Assembly: GCA_964016885.1 (NCBI GenBank)
Contig: OZ024743.1
Coordinates: 77,238,606 to 77,302,605 of the forward strand
Source: Eledone cirrhosa
Taxonomy: Eukaryota; Mollusca; Cephalopoda; Octopoda; Eledonidae
Length of the DNA stretch: 64,000 nt
Direction: 5' to 3'
Made by a program: the position numbers and the translations under genes. The notes beneath the pieces are model-generated. The model saw nothing but the letters and a program-made list of their open reading frames with translations, searched no databases and was not told where the DNA came from. Below are positions 42,901 through 55,097 of the stretch, in pieces (within the stretch, counting starts at the first letter, position 1; every line of letters starts with the position of its first letter).

Positions 42901-45900
42901 ATATATACTGTAAACAATGTTCACAACATCCCTCTATATATACTGTAAACAATGTTCACAACATCCCTGTATATATACTGTAAACAAATTCACAACATCC
43001 CTCTATATATACTGTAAACAAGGTTCCCAACATCCCTCTATATATACTGTAAATAATGTTCACAACATCCCTCTATATATACTGTAAACAATGTTTACAT
43101 CATCTCTGTATATATACTGTAAATAATGTTCACAACATCCCTCTATATATACTGTAAATAATGTTCACAACATCCCTCTATATATACTGTAAATAATGTT
43201 CACAACATCCCTCTATATATACTGTAAACAATGTTCACAACATGCCTGTATATATACTGTAAACAATGTTCACAACATCCCTGTATATATACTGTAAACA
43301 ATATTCACAACATCCCTCTATATATACTGTAAACAATGTTCAAAACATCCCTGTATATATACTGTAAACAATATTCACAACATCCCTCTATATATACTGT
43401 AAACAATGTTCACAACATCCCTCTATATATACTGTAAACAATGTTCCTAACATCCCTCTATATATACTGTAAACAATGTTCACAACATCCCTGTATATAT
43501 ACTGTAAACAATGTTCACAACATCCCTCTATATATACTGTAAACAATGTTCACAACATCCCTCTATATATACTGTAAACAATGTTCACAACATCCCTGTA
43601 TATATACTGTAATGTTCACAACATCCCTGTATATATACTGTAATCAATGTTCACAACATCCCTCTATATATACTGTAAACAATGTTCACAACATCCCTCT
43701 ATATATACTGTAAACAATGTTCACAACATCCCTCTATATATACTGTAAACAATGTTCACAACATCCCTCCATATATACTGTAAACAATGTTCACAACATC
43801 CCTGTATATATACTGTAAACAATGTTCACAACATCCCTGTATATATACTGTAAACAAATTCACAAGATCCCTCTATATATACTGTAAACAATGTTCACAC
43901 CATCCCTGTATATATACTGTAAATAATGTTCACACCATCCCTGTATATATACTATAAACGATGTTCATAACATCCCTGTATATATACTGTAAATAATGTT
44001 CACAACATCCCTCTATATATACTGTAAACAATGTTCACAAGATCCCTCTATATATACTGTAAATAATGTTCACAACATCCCTCTATATATACTGTAAACA
44101 ATGTTCACAACATCCCTGTATATATACTGTAAATAATGTTCACAACATCTCTCTATATATACTGTAAACAATGTTCACAACATCCCTCTATATATACTGT
44201 AAACAATGTTCACAACATCCCTCTATATATACTGTATATAATGTTCACAACATCCCTCTATATATACTGTAAACAATGTTCACAACATCCCTCTATATAT
44301 ACTGTAAACAATGTTCACAACATCCCTCTATATATACTGTAAACAATGTTCATAACATCCCTGTATATGTACAGTAAACAATGTTCACAACATCCCTGTA
44401 TATATACTTTAATAATGTTCACAACATCCCTCTATATATACTGTAAACAATGTTCACAACATCCCTGTATATATACTGTAATGTTCACAACATCCCTGTA
44501 TATATACGGTAATCAATATTCACAACATCCCTCTATATATACTGTAAACAATGTTCACAACATCCCTGTATATATACTGTAAACAAATTCACAACATCCC
44601 TCTATATATACTATAAATGTTCACAACATCCCTGTATATATACTGTAAATAATGTTCACAACATCCCTCTATATATACTGTAAACAATGTTCACAACATC
44701 CCTCTATATATACTGTAAATAATGTTCACAACATCCCTCTATATATACTGTAAACAATGTTCACAAGATCCCTCTATATATACTGTAAACAATGTTCACA
44801 ACATCCCTGTATATATACTGTAAACAATGTTCACAACATCCCTCTATATATACTGTAAACAATTTTCACAACATCCCTCTATATATACTGTAAACAATGT
44901 TCACAACATCCCTGTATATATACTGTAAACAATGTTCACAACATCCCTCTGTATATACTGTAAACAATGTTCACAACATCCCTCTGTATATACTGTAAAC
45001 AACATTCACAACATCCCTCTATATATACTGGAAACAATGTTCACAACATCCCTCTACATATACTGTAAACAATGTTCACAACATCCCTGTATATATACTG
45101 TAAACAATGTTCACAACATCCCTCTATATATACTGTAAATAATGTTCACAACATCCCTCTATATATACTGTAAACAATGTTCGCAACATCCCTGTATATA
45201 TACTGTAAATAATGTTCACAACATCCCCGTATATATACTGTAAATAATGTTCACAACATCCCTCTATATATACTGTAAACAATGTTCAAAACATCCCTGT
45301 ATATATATACTGTAAACAATATTCACAACATCCCTCTATATATACTGTAAATAATGTTCACAACATCCCTCTATATATACTGTAAACAATGTTCATAACA
45401 TCCCTGTATATATACTATAAACAATGTTCACAACATCCCTGTATATATACTTTAATAATGTTCACTACATCCCTCTATATATACTGTAAACAATGTTCAC
45501 AACATCCCTGTATATATACTGTAATGTTCACAACATCCCTGTATATATACTGTAAACAATGTTCACGACAGGCCTGTATATATACTGTAAATAATGTTCA
45601 CAACATCCCTGTATATATACTGTAAATAATGTTCACAAGATCCCTCTATATATACTGTAAACAATGTTCACAACATCCCTGTATATATACTGTAAATGTT
45701 CACAACATCCCTCTATATATACTATAAATGTTCACAACATCCCTGTATATATACTGTAAATAATGTTCACAACATCCCTCTATATATACTGTAAACAATG
45801 TTCACAAGATCCCTCTATATATACTGTAAATAATGTTCACAACATCCCTCTATATATACTGTAAACAATGTTCACAACATCCCTGTATATATACTGTAAA

Positions 45901-48560
45901 TAATGTTCACAACATCTCTCTATATATACTGTAAACAATGTTCACAACATCCCTCTATATATACTGTAAACAATGTTCACAACATCCCTGTATATATACT
46001 GTAAATAATGTTCACAACATCCCTCTATATATACTGTAAACAATGTTCACAACATCCCTGTATATATACTGTAAACAATGTTCACAACATACCTCTATAT
46101 ATACTGTAAATAATGTTCACAACATCCCTCTATATTTACTATAAATAATGTTCACAACATCCCTCTATGTATACTGTAAACAATGTTCACAACATCCCTG
46201 TATATATACTTTAAGCAATGTTCACAACATCCCTGTATATATACTGTGAACAATGTTCACAACATCCCTCTATATATACTGTAAATAATGTTCACAACAT
46301 CCCTCTATATATACTGTAAACAATGTTCAGAAGATCCCTCTATATATACTGTAAACAATGTTCACAACATCCCTCTGTATATACTGTAAACAACGTTCAC
46401 AACATCCCTCTATATATACTGTAAACAATGTTCACAACATCCCTCTACATATACTGTAAACAATGTTCACAACATCCCTGTATATATACTGTAAACAATG
46501 TTCACAACATCCCTCTATATATACTGTAAATAATGTTCACAACATCCCTCTATATATACTGTAAACAATGTTCACAACATCCCTGTATATATACTGTAAA
46601 CAATGTTCACAACATCCCTCTATATATACTGTAAATAATGTTCACAACATCCCTCTATATATACTATAAATAATGTTCACAATATCCCTCTATATATACT
46701 GTAAACAATGTTTACAACATCCCTGTATATATACTGTAAATAATGTTCACAACATCCCTCTATATATGCTGTAAATAATGTTCACAACATCCCTCTATAT
46801 ATACTGTAAACAATGATCACAACATGCCTGTATATATACTGTAAACAATGTTCACAACATCCCTGTATATATACTGTAAACAATATTCACAACATCCCTC
46901 TATATATACTGTAAATAATGTTCACAACATCCCTCTATATATACTGTAAACAATGTTCGCAACATCCCTGTATATATACTGTAAATAATGTTCACAACAT
47001 CCCCGTATATATACTGTAAATAATGTTCACCACATCCCTCTATATATACTGTAAACAATGTTCAAAACATCCCTGTATATATACTGTAAACAATATTCAC
47101 AACATCCCTCTATATATACTGTAAATAATGTTCAAAACATCCCTGTATATCTACTGTAAACAATGTTCAAACATCCCTCTATATATACTGTAAACAATGT
47201 TCACAACATCCCTCTATATATACTGTAAATAATGTTCACAACATCCCTCTATATATACTGTAAATAATGTTCACAACATCCCTCTATATATACTGTAAAC
47301 AATGTTCATAACATCCCTGTATATATACTGTAAACAATGTTCACAACATCCCTGTATATATACTTTAATAATGTTCACTACATCCCTCTATATATACTGT
47401 AAACAATGTTCACAACATCCCTGTATATATACTGTAATGTTCACAACATCCCTGTATATATACTGTAAACAATGTTCACGACAGGCCTGTATATATACTG
47501 TAAATAATGTTCACAACATCCCTGTATATATACTGTAAATAATGTTCACAAGATCCCTCTATATATACTGTAAACAATGTTCACAACATCCCTGTATATC
47601 TACTGTAAATAATGTTCACAACATCCCTCTATATATATACTATAAATGTTAACAACATCCCTGTATATATACTGTAAATAATGTTCACAACATCCCTCTA
47701 TATATACTGTAAACAATGGTCACAAGATCCCTCTATATATACTGTAAATAATGTTCACAACATCCCTCTATATATACTGTAAACAATGTTTACAACATCC
47801 CTGTATATATACTGTAAATAATGTTCACAACATCCCTCTATATATACTGTAAACAATGTTCACAACATCCCTCTATATATACTGTAAACAATGTTCACAA
47901 CATCCCTCTATATATACTGTAAATAATGTTCACAACATCCCTCTATATATACTGTAAACAATGTTTACAACATCCCTCTATATATACTGTAAACAATGTT
48001 TACAACATCCCTGTATATATACTGTAAATAATGTTCACAACATCCCTCTATATATACTGTAAACAATGTTCATAACATCCCTGTATATATACTGTAAACA
48101 ATGTTCACAACATCCCTGTATATATACTTTAATAATGTTCACAACATCCCTCTATATATACTGTGCACAATGTTCACAACATCCCTGTATATATACTGTA
48201 ATGTTCACATCATCCCTGTATATATACTGTAAACAATGTTCACGATATGCCTGTATATATACTGTAAATAATGTTCACAACATCCCTGTATATATACTGT
48301 AAATAATGTTCACAAGATCCCTCTATATATACTGTAAACAATGTTCACAACATCCCTGTATATATACTGTAAATAATGTTCACAACATCCCTGTATATAT
48401 ACTGTAAATAATGTTCTCAAGATCCCTGTATATATACTGTAAACAATGTTCACAACATCCCTCTATATATACTGTAAACAATGTTCACAACATCCCTCTA
48501 TATATACTGTAAACTATGTCCACAACATCCCTGTATATATACTGTAAATAATGTACTCAA
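36960..48560. repeat. ~11.6-kb array of a 35-bp AT-rich satellite
   Basis: Unit ACAACATCCCTCTATATATA then CTGTAAACAATGTTC, about 330 copies by length divided by period. Common alternatives are CTG/CTC before TATATATA and AAACAA/AAATAA. Short units (CTGTAATGTTC, CTTTAATAATG, AAACAAATTC) mark local registers. An order in which a CTTTAATAATG unit is followed about 70 bp later by a CTGTAATGTTC unit recurs near 44408, 45451, 47364 and 48126, so there is higher-order structure. The 35-bp period shifts frame every unit, so open stretches (up to ~78 codons) are not genes. It sits entirely in the intron between exons g and h. The left flank (36900-36959) has a short CCCATCCACCACCCACATCC duplication. 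Confidence 0.98.
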
Positions 48561-48574
48561 GATCCCTGTACACT

Positions 48575-48975
48575 TGCAGTCCCTTTAAAAAACGAGTCCA
48601 AATGAGACAACTTTACATCTAAAAGTCTCCTCTACAGTTCATCAATAAACTTAAACAATTAAAACCATCTCTGTCTCCATGTTGGACCTCCATCAGTTCT
48701 GAAAACAGGGCTTCCAGTTGTTTGAGCAACATAAGCTCCTCCTCATGATATTGATATGTAAGTGGCTGAGCATTCCACAGAGATGTGTACCCTCAGCCTA
48801 GTTCTTGGTGTGATACAGTGTGGGACAAAGCTGACTCTTTGAATTACAGCTGGGTTGACTGGAACAATGTGAAATAAAGTGTCTTGCTCAAGAACACAGT
48901 AGTGCACTACTGGGAATCGAACTCATGACCTTATAGTTGTGAGCTGGTTCCCTAACCCTGAAGTTATGTACCATC
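48575..48975. repeat. Intronic flank and SINE-2-related fragment
   Basis: 48575-48750 shows nothing. 48750-48850 carries CTGAGCATTCCACAGAGATG then GTGTACC, the internal part of SINE-2 (plus), and 48850-48975 carries its 5' part in minus orientation (GAAATAAAGTGTCTTGCTCA, CGAACTCATGACCTTATAG). Confidence 0.6.
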
Positions 48976-49052
48976 ACAAAGACCATTAATTCCTATTTAT
49001 CCATTAAATTATATAATAGCTGTTTTCTCTGTGCATTAACCATTCATACAGC

Positions 49053-49202
49053 AAAAGACTGATAGTGTTTTTTAAAGCTGGTACAATGTGGCTTTTACAC
49101 TGGGTAAAACATTACTTATTGTTTGTTTCATTTGCTCTTCGTATTTTTCTACCACATTATACCAGCTTTGAAAAAACAAAAAAAAACAATTATTAGTCTT
49201 TT
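49053..49202. repeat. Fold-back element, 39/51-bp arms
   Basis: Left arm 49053-49091 (AAAAGACTGATAGTG...AAAGCTGGTACAATGTGG) is the inverse of 49152-49202, the right arm having extra T/A-run bases. Centre about 60 bp. No coding. Confidence 0.7.
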
Positions 49203-49311
49203 ACTATATATCTCACAATACTTCATATTAACTACACTACTCCAGCTATACAGCATTCACAAATAGATTATAAGGAAATCTGTGTTTTTGTAAAAATAAT
49301 TTATTTGCTTT

Positions 49312-49730
49312 CATGGTTAAGGTATCACACTCACAATCATAAAGTCATGTGTTTAATCCCTATAACAGTATAACAGGCAGGACACTGTGTCCTTGAAATC
49401 ACTGTGACAGGCAGGACACTGTGTCCTTGAAATCATTGTAACAGGCAGGACACTATGTCCTTGAAATCATTGTAACAGGCAGAACACTGTCCTTGAAATC
49501 ACTGTAACAGGCAGGACACTGTGTCCTTGAAATCACTGTAACAGGCAGGACACTGTGTCCTTGAAATCACTGTAACAGGCAGGACACTGTGTCCTTGAAA
49601 TCATTGTAACAGGCAGAACACTGTCCTTGAAATCATTGTAACAGGCAGGGCACTGTATCCTTGAGTAAAACACTTTATTTCATGTTGCTCCAGTCCACTC
49701 AGTTGCAAAAAAAAACTACATTGTACCTGT
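49312..49730 (+). repeat. SINE-2 with internally amplified 34-bp unit
   Basis: Starts with a degenerate head (TGGTTAAGGTATCACACTCA) and box-B-like CATGTGTTTAATCCCTATAA; then about nine copies of a ~34-bp unit AACAGGCAGGACACTGTGTC plus CTTGAAATCACTGT (49370-49655); then the remaining body GAGTAAAACACTTTATTTCA and GCTCCAGTCCACTCAGTTG. So the expansion lies inside one SINE. Confidence 0.88.
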
Positions 49731-49952
49731 GTCATTATAAATTTCTCTGGGAATTAATGGTACATGTTTGTGGAATGCTGAGTCACCACATCATATATTT
49801 ATTGGTATCAAAATAAAAATAGAATTATATTTGGAGATAAGTTGTTAAAATCCTCAAATTGATATTACTGAATTTTATATATATATTTTTTTATTTGATC
49901 ATTATTATTTTTTTTAAATTAAACATATTTTCTTTGCTTTCAATTTTTGTAG

Positions 49953-50165
49953 GCTGGCAATTCGGTGCGTGGAGATGTCGTCTCTATTTTGATCCAGTTA
50001 ATAGCTAGTACCAGCAACCTACATACATACACAGTTTATCAACTATATAAAGCTATTGGAATGGATATTGAGCAGCAACCTTTGGTCCAAGTTGCTTCTT
50101 GGTGTATTGGAGAATATGGAGACCTCCTAGTAAATGGACATTGTGATGAAGAGGAACCATTAAAT
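49953..50165 (+). CDS. AP1G1: AP1G1 internal exon h
   Basis: Largest exon here, 213 nt and 71 residues, phase 0 at both ends. It reads [17 protein letters not shown] ... [17 protein letters not shown] then [15 protein letters not shown] and DEEEPLN. The [18 protein letters not shown] block is a hallmark of gamma adaptins. Acceptor TTTTTGTAG ends at 49952; donor GTAAGG starts at 50166. A 50-bp minisatellite derived from a LINE tail begins only about 110 bp after the donor. Confidence 0.96.
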
Positions 50166-50275
50166 GTAAGGATTTAATAACTGCATAGTTTTAAATAGTT
50201 TTGTTTTTGTAAAATGTCATTTTCTAAATATTTTATAATCTTGTCGAGTGGTCATAGTGATACCATGAGAAAACT

Positions 50276-51486
50276 GACCAGGTATATGTCATGAAGTGAT
50301 TGGCATTGGGAAGATTGTACAGCTGTAGAAACCATGTCACATGAAGTGGTTGGCATTAGGAAGGTCGTACAGCTGTAGAAACCATGTCACATGAAGTGGT
50401 TGGCATTAGGAAGGTCGTACAGCTGTAGAAACCATGTCACATGAAGTGGTTGGCATTAGGAAGGTCGTACAGCTGTAGAAACCATGTCACATGAAGTGGT
50501 TGGCATTAGGAAGGTCGTACAGCTGTAGAAATAATGTCACATGAAGTGGTTGGCATTAGGTATCTCGTACAGCTGTAGAAACCATGTCACATGAAGTGGT
50601 TGGCATTAGGAAGGTCGTACAGCTGTAGAAACCATGTCACATGAAGTGGTTGGCATTAGGTAGGTCGTACAGCTGTAGAAATAATGTCACATGAAGTGGT
50701 TGGCATTAGGAAGGTCGTACAGCTGTAGAAACCATGTCACATGAAGTGGTTGGCATTAGGTAGGTCGTACAGCTGTAGAAACCATGTCACATGAAGTGGT
50801 TGGCATTAGGTAGGTCGTACAGCTGTAGAAACCATGTCAAATGAAGTGGTTGGCATTAGGAAGGTCGTACAGCTGTAGAAACCATGTCAAATGAAGTGGT
50901 TGGCATTAGGAAGGTCGTACAGCTGTAGAAACCATGTCACATGAAGTGTTTGGCATTAGGAAGGTCGTACAGCTGTAGAAACCATGTCACATGAAGTGTT
51001 TGGCATTAGGAAGGTCGTACAGCTGTAGAAACCATGTCACATGAAGTGGTTGGCATTAGGAAGGTCGTACAGCTGTAGAAACCATGTCACATGAAGTGGT
51101 TGGCATTAGGAAGGTCGTACAGCTGTAGAAACCATGTCAAATGAAGTGGTTGGCATTAGGAAGGTCGTACAGCTGTAGAAACCATGTCACATGAAGTGTT
51201 TGGCATTAGGAAGGTCGTACAGCTGTAGAAACCATGTCACATGAAGTGGTTGGCATTAGGAAGGTCGTACAGCTGTAGAAACCATGTCACATGAAGTGGT
51301 TGGCATTAGGTAGGTCGTACAGCTGTAGAAACCATGTCACATGAAGTGGTTGGCATTAGGAAGGTCGTACAGCTGTAGAAACCATGTCAAATGAAGTGGT
51401 TGGCATTAGGAAGGTCGTACAGCTGTAGAAACCATGTCAAATGAAGTGTTTGGCATTAGGAAGGTCGTACAGCTGTAGAAACCATG
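50276..51486. repeat. 50-bp minisatellite derived from a LINE tail, ~24 copies
   Basis: Unit ATGAAGTGGTTGGCATTAGG then AAGGTCGTACAGCTGTAGAA and ACCATGTCAC. Compare the single LINE tail GTGGTTGGTGTTAGGAAGGG CATCCAGCTGTAGAAA. The array is followed at 51487-51600 by the normal end of the tail (CTAACCCTTGCAAATATGGA, AGATGTAAAATGG). Confidence 0.93.
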
Positions 51487-51604
51487 CCAAAATGGAACAT
51501 ATGAGCCAGACAGTCATTTGATATTCCTATCTAGCCTGAGAGCTATAACAACACATCTAACCCTTGCAAATATGGAAATGAGATGTAAAATGGTGGTAAT
51601 GAAG

Positions 51605-51960
51605 AGAGAATATTTTTCAATACTTATCCTTTTCTCTTGCAAGAGTTGGATGGATCATAACTGACCAAGTCAGTATTTAAAGTTACTGACTTCTCAAATG
51701 GGATGGGTGTTGCGTCTTGCTTACATATGTTCTCACAATATACAGAGTATTGGGTGTATTTTATTGTGGCATGAGGACCAGAGAGGTTGTCATGTCCTTG
51801 ATACAACTGAAGGGTCTTTTTTACCTTTCTTTTGTATGGCTTGATACACTTCCTATTATCAACTACTTTATAGAGTGTACTGGGTGCATTTTTCATTGGC
51901 ACTGTAGCAGTAGTCATTCTGTGACTGAAGAGTCCTCTCAACTCTTTTATAGAACATAAA
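51605..51960 (-). repeat. LINE tail B
   Basis: CTTGCAAGAGTTGGATGGAT, GAGAGGTTGTCATGTCCTTG, CTTCCTATTATCAACTACTT. A second decayed segment follows to 51960. Confidence 0.65.
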
Positions 51961-52324
51961 ATCATTAAATAGAATCTGTAGCACAATAGATAACCTAGCA
52001 AGCTCATTATTTTGAGGACAGGCATAACCATGCTCTTAGGAATTAGTAGTTAACAATCCTCTGCTTTCAGGACTGTTCTTGCTGCTATATAAGCAAAGAC
52101 ATTTCTAAAACCTATATTGTAAAAGTTAAGATTTAAAAAAATTACCATGATTTCTGGTTTCTTTTTATCCGCTTTTTTGTCTCTCTTGGGATTTTTTCCA
52201 TTTCTCATTTCAAAGAAACATTCACTTTGACAAAACTGAATTGTGCCGTGGGTCACTTTCTCCATTATTTGCTGGAATTAATGCCATGATAGTTTAATTA
52301 ATTACATTCTTTTATGTCTATTTT

Positions 52325-52680
52325 TCCATGCTTGGATGGGCCAAACAGATGTTTTCCAGCACAGCTTCCTTCTACTTATTGTATTCCTTCATCTCCTCTG
52401 TAAGGTTCACTGTTTTGAAACCTGCTCTCACTACTTCTGCCCAGGTCTTCCTTTACTGCAGCTAGCTTCCACTGGGAACTCCTGCCACTACTTCTTCACC
52501 CAACAATCATCATCCATCTACATCACATGTCCATACCAGTGCAGTCTTCTCTCTACCACACTACATTTGATTCCTCTTGTGCTCAGTTTTTCTCTCAACT
52601 CATCAATGCTTCGTTGTTAACATCAGACATCCATTGAAACATGTTTACTTCATTTCTCTCCGGTCTTCGCATATTTTTCT
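52325..52680 (-). mobile_element. LINE-1f C-terminal fragment
   Basis: Colinear with 780-1130: the minus strand carries the INELREK-like block (TTGATGAGTTGAGAGAAAAA), the RLRWYGHV-equivalent (TGGTATGGACATGTGATGTA) and a RPRKTW-like region. Many stops. Confidence 0.65.
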
Positions 52681-52689
52681 TCTACTACT

Positions 52690-52820
52690 TCACCCATATA
52701 TTCCTGAGAGGGTCATGGGGACAGAGTCCTCAAACACTCCTTCCAGTGGGTCCTGTCAGAAGCAACTATCTCCAACTAATCTGGGTCTCCTTCCTGCTGG
52801 TTGGTTTTGCCTCTTTTGCA
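52690..52820 (-). mobile_element. LINE-2f C-terminal fragment
   Basis: CTGAGAGGGTCATGGGGACA and CTGTCAGAAGCAACTATCTC, shared with 6740 and 59850. Confidence 0.65.
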
Positions 52821-52895
52821 TATTATCAAATAATTAAATATTTAATACCTACCCATGACAAAATGTCAATGTTTATACCTAAACTTTAATTCCAG

Positions 52896-53026
52896 GTAAA
52901 AGAAGATGATGTTATATCTGCTCTAGAGAAAGTTCTTTCTAACAACAATTCCTCCATTGTATCTAAAGAATATGCCATAACAGCACTACTGAAACTTAGT
53001 ACCAGATTTTCAGAACTTTCTTCAAA
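52896..53026 (+). CDS. AP1G1: AP1G1 internal exon i
   Basis: Encodes VKEDDVISALEKVLSNNNSS then IVSKEYAITALLKLSTRF and SELSS plus two bases of Lys, matching the end of the trunk (EDEVLDILESVLISN...GYALTAIMKLSTRF in vertebrates). Acceptor TTCCAG ends at 52895 and donor GTAAGT starts at 53027. The exon end and donor are part of a 29-bp unit repeated three times (53021 to about 53106). A downstream copy keeps a good GTGAGT donor at 53085; using it would add an immediate TAA after the Lys codon. Confidence 0.94.
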
Positions 53027-53106
53027 GTAAGTAGTTAGTAATATATTCTTCTCAAAATAAGTAGTTAGTAATATATTCTTCAAAGTGAGTAGTTAATAAC
53101 ATTTTC
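53021..53106 (+). repeat. AP1G1: 29-bp triplication spanning the exon i splice donor
   Basis: Copy 1 at 53021 (TTCAAAGTAAGTAGTTAGTA) holds the used donor. Copy 2 at 53050 has lost the GT (CAAAATAAGT). Copy 3 at 53079 has TTCAAAGTGAGT, a strong donor at 53085. Confidence 0.85.
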
Positions 53107-53424
53107 TTCAAAATCAAAAGACAATTTTCTTGTTTTGTTTGGTTTTTAGAAATGTTTCATAATTTCCACACATCTTCATCTCTGTTTCTATGTTTATTGA
53201 TTTGAAATATTAATGATTTCTTTTTTTTTAATTGGATTAACTTAATTTGGTTTATATTTTCATTCTAAAAGAATTGTGAATAATTTGTAATGTTATTTAT
53301 GCAACTGTGAATTATTTAACACCAGTTTAATGAAAGATATTCGTGTCCTGGCCAGCTATGTTTCTTTTAAACATTTCTAATAAAGTAAACCTAATATGTG
53401 TGTGTGTGTATACATTTATATATA
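53107..53424. other. AT-rich intronic DNA
   Basis: Nothing recognised apart from a short (GT)n at 53397-53408. Confidence 0.45.
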
Positions 53425-53577
53425 TAGGAAAAGGTTCAGGGCCCTGGTGGCAGAGCTCAAGTCGTTTCGACGGCTATTTCTGGACCGACTCTACTACCCA
53501 AAGTATCGAGTACTCTGGTGCATTATGGTCCACCTGGTTCCTTACCACACTTCTTTCGTTATATATATATATATATA
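53425..53577. repeat. Unclassified repeat between (TA)n runs
   Basis: GC-richer segment AAAAGGTTCAGGGCCCTGGT ... CTCTGGTGCATTATGGTCCA bounded by TATATA on both sides. No second copy seen. Confidence 0.4.
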
Positions 53578-54660
53578 AAGGTAGGAACTCCATTCTCTGC
53601 CCCAAATGCAAACAATGGGTACACAAGAGATGTAGCAGGATCTCAGGAAGCTTAATTAAGAATGTAGGCTTCACATGCAGCAGCTGTGATGAGACAGCAA
53701 GCAGCAAACAGCCACAGGAAACAAGTACCACCAATCTCTGGGAGGGCTCTGTAGAAACAGTAGACAGCTTCTGCTACCTAGGTGACCGAATTAGCAGCGG
53801 AGGTGGGTGTTCAGAAAGTACAATAACTAGGGTAAGAACGGGATGGAAGAAGTTTAGGCAACTACTACCACTGCTAGCTGCAAAAGGCTTCTCCCTCAGA
53901 ATGAAAGGCAGACTGTATGATGCGTGTATCCGAACAGCAATGTTGCATGGTAGTGAGACCTGGGCGCTGAAGGTGGAAGACTTACATAGATTAGAGAGAA
54001 ACGAAGCCTGCATGCTCCGATGGATGTGTAACAGTAATATACGTGAACGACAAAGCATAAATGAATTGAGAGAGAGACTGAGCATAAGAGGAATCAAATG
54101 CTGTGTGCAGGAGAGGCGGTTGCGCTGGTATGGACATGTGATGCGTATGAAGGATGACAGCTGCATAAAAAGGTGCAGAGCACTAGAAGTTGATGGAAAT
54201 CGGAGTGGGGAGACCCAAGATGACCTGGGATGAGGTGATAAAAGCCGACCTTACCCAATTACACCTCTCAAAGGCAATGACACACGACCGTGACTTCTGG
54301 CGTCACGCAGTAATACAGAGTACCCGACCTCCCATGGGTACAAGCTGAAGCATATAGACAATATGCCCCCACTCCCCCCACCACAAGGTGGTCGTGGAGG
54401 TGCCACGGCAAAAAAAGCACCCAGCCCACACTGTAAAGTGGACGTGTAGGCGCCACAAAAAAGCACCCAGCACTCACTGTAAATGAGGTTGGTGTTAGGA
54501 AGGGCATCCAGCTGTAGAAATCAAGCCAAATCAGTTCCTGTATGAGCAAGGCATAGTCGGCCGACCAGACACTGCCCACAACAGGACAACCCATCTAACC
54601 CATGCTAGCGTGGAAGAACGGACGTAAAACGGTGATGATGATGATGATGATAAAAAGAGA
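53578..54660 (+). mobile_element. LINE-1f 3' half with PHD-like finger and full tail
   Basis: Coding part 53578-54233, open in one frame: the second half of the finger (ILCPKCKQWVHKRCSRISG, FTCSSC), EGSVETVDSFCYLGDRIS, GWKKFRQLLPLLAAKGFSL, RLYDACIRTAMLHGSETWAL, RNEACMLRWMCNSNIRER and RRLRWYGHVMRMKDDSC. A frameshift near 54170 breaks the last ~40 residues. The tail at about 54340-54660 is the complete tail A, ending GATGATGATGATGATGATAA. This copy ties the scattered tail A repeats to the LINE. Confidence 0.9.
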
Positions 54661-54711
54661 GAGATATTCTGACCAACACAAATACAACATACACACCAAC
54701 ATATACCAACC

Positions 54712-54715
<4 letters not shown>

Positions 54716-54770
<55 letters not shown>

Positions 54771-54864
54771 CACTCTGTATAGCTCTACACATCATCACAG
54801 AAGTGAACCTAAACATCGAGTGCTCACCCGGGTGAACCTGCAGTAACTCCTAGTTACACCCACT

Positions 54865-54907
<43 letters not shown>
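54716..54907. repeat. (TA)n runs flanking repeat C
   Basis: (TA)n at 54716-54768 and 54869-54907; 54795-54868 is repeat C (GAGTGCTCACCCGGGTGAAC), as at 8430. Confidence 0.8.
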
Positions 54908-54910
<3 letters not shown>

Positions 54911-54921
54911 GGAAGTTTTGT

Positions 54922-55097
54922 AAAATCGAAGCTTCGGTTGTAGCCAAGCCAACGAGATTCAATGAGGAATTGTGCAGCCAAGCACTCGATGAGATGAGGA
55001 ATCTCAGAGTAATAACATTTGTTAGACGGCATGACAAATTGAAAACCGTGGCAGGTAAACCCAGCCACGACACCGAGGCAACGAGAAAACCAACAGG

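Noticed and set aside
36960..48560. Open stretches of 60-78 codons (SLYIYCKQCSQHP-type) and regular direct repeats resembling a CRISPR array
   Set aside because: Units are contiguous without unique spacers, the 35-bp period shifts frame, and the host is a eukaryote. It is satellite DNA.
53343..54233. 296-codon frame read as a host gene with a zinc finger
   Set aside because: It is a 3' LINE fragment; the same protein sequence occurs at 55151-57103 with an RT domain, and the element ends in the LINE tail.
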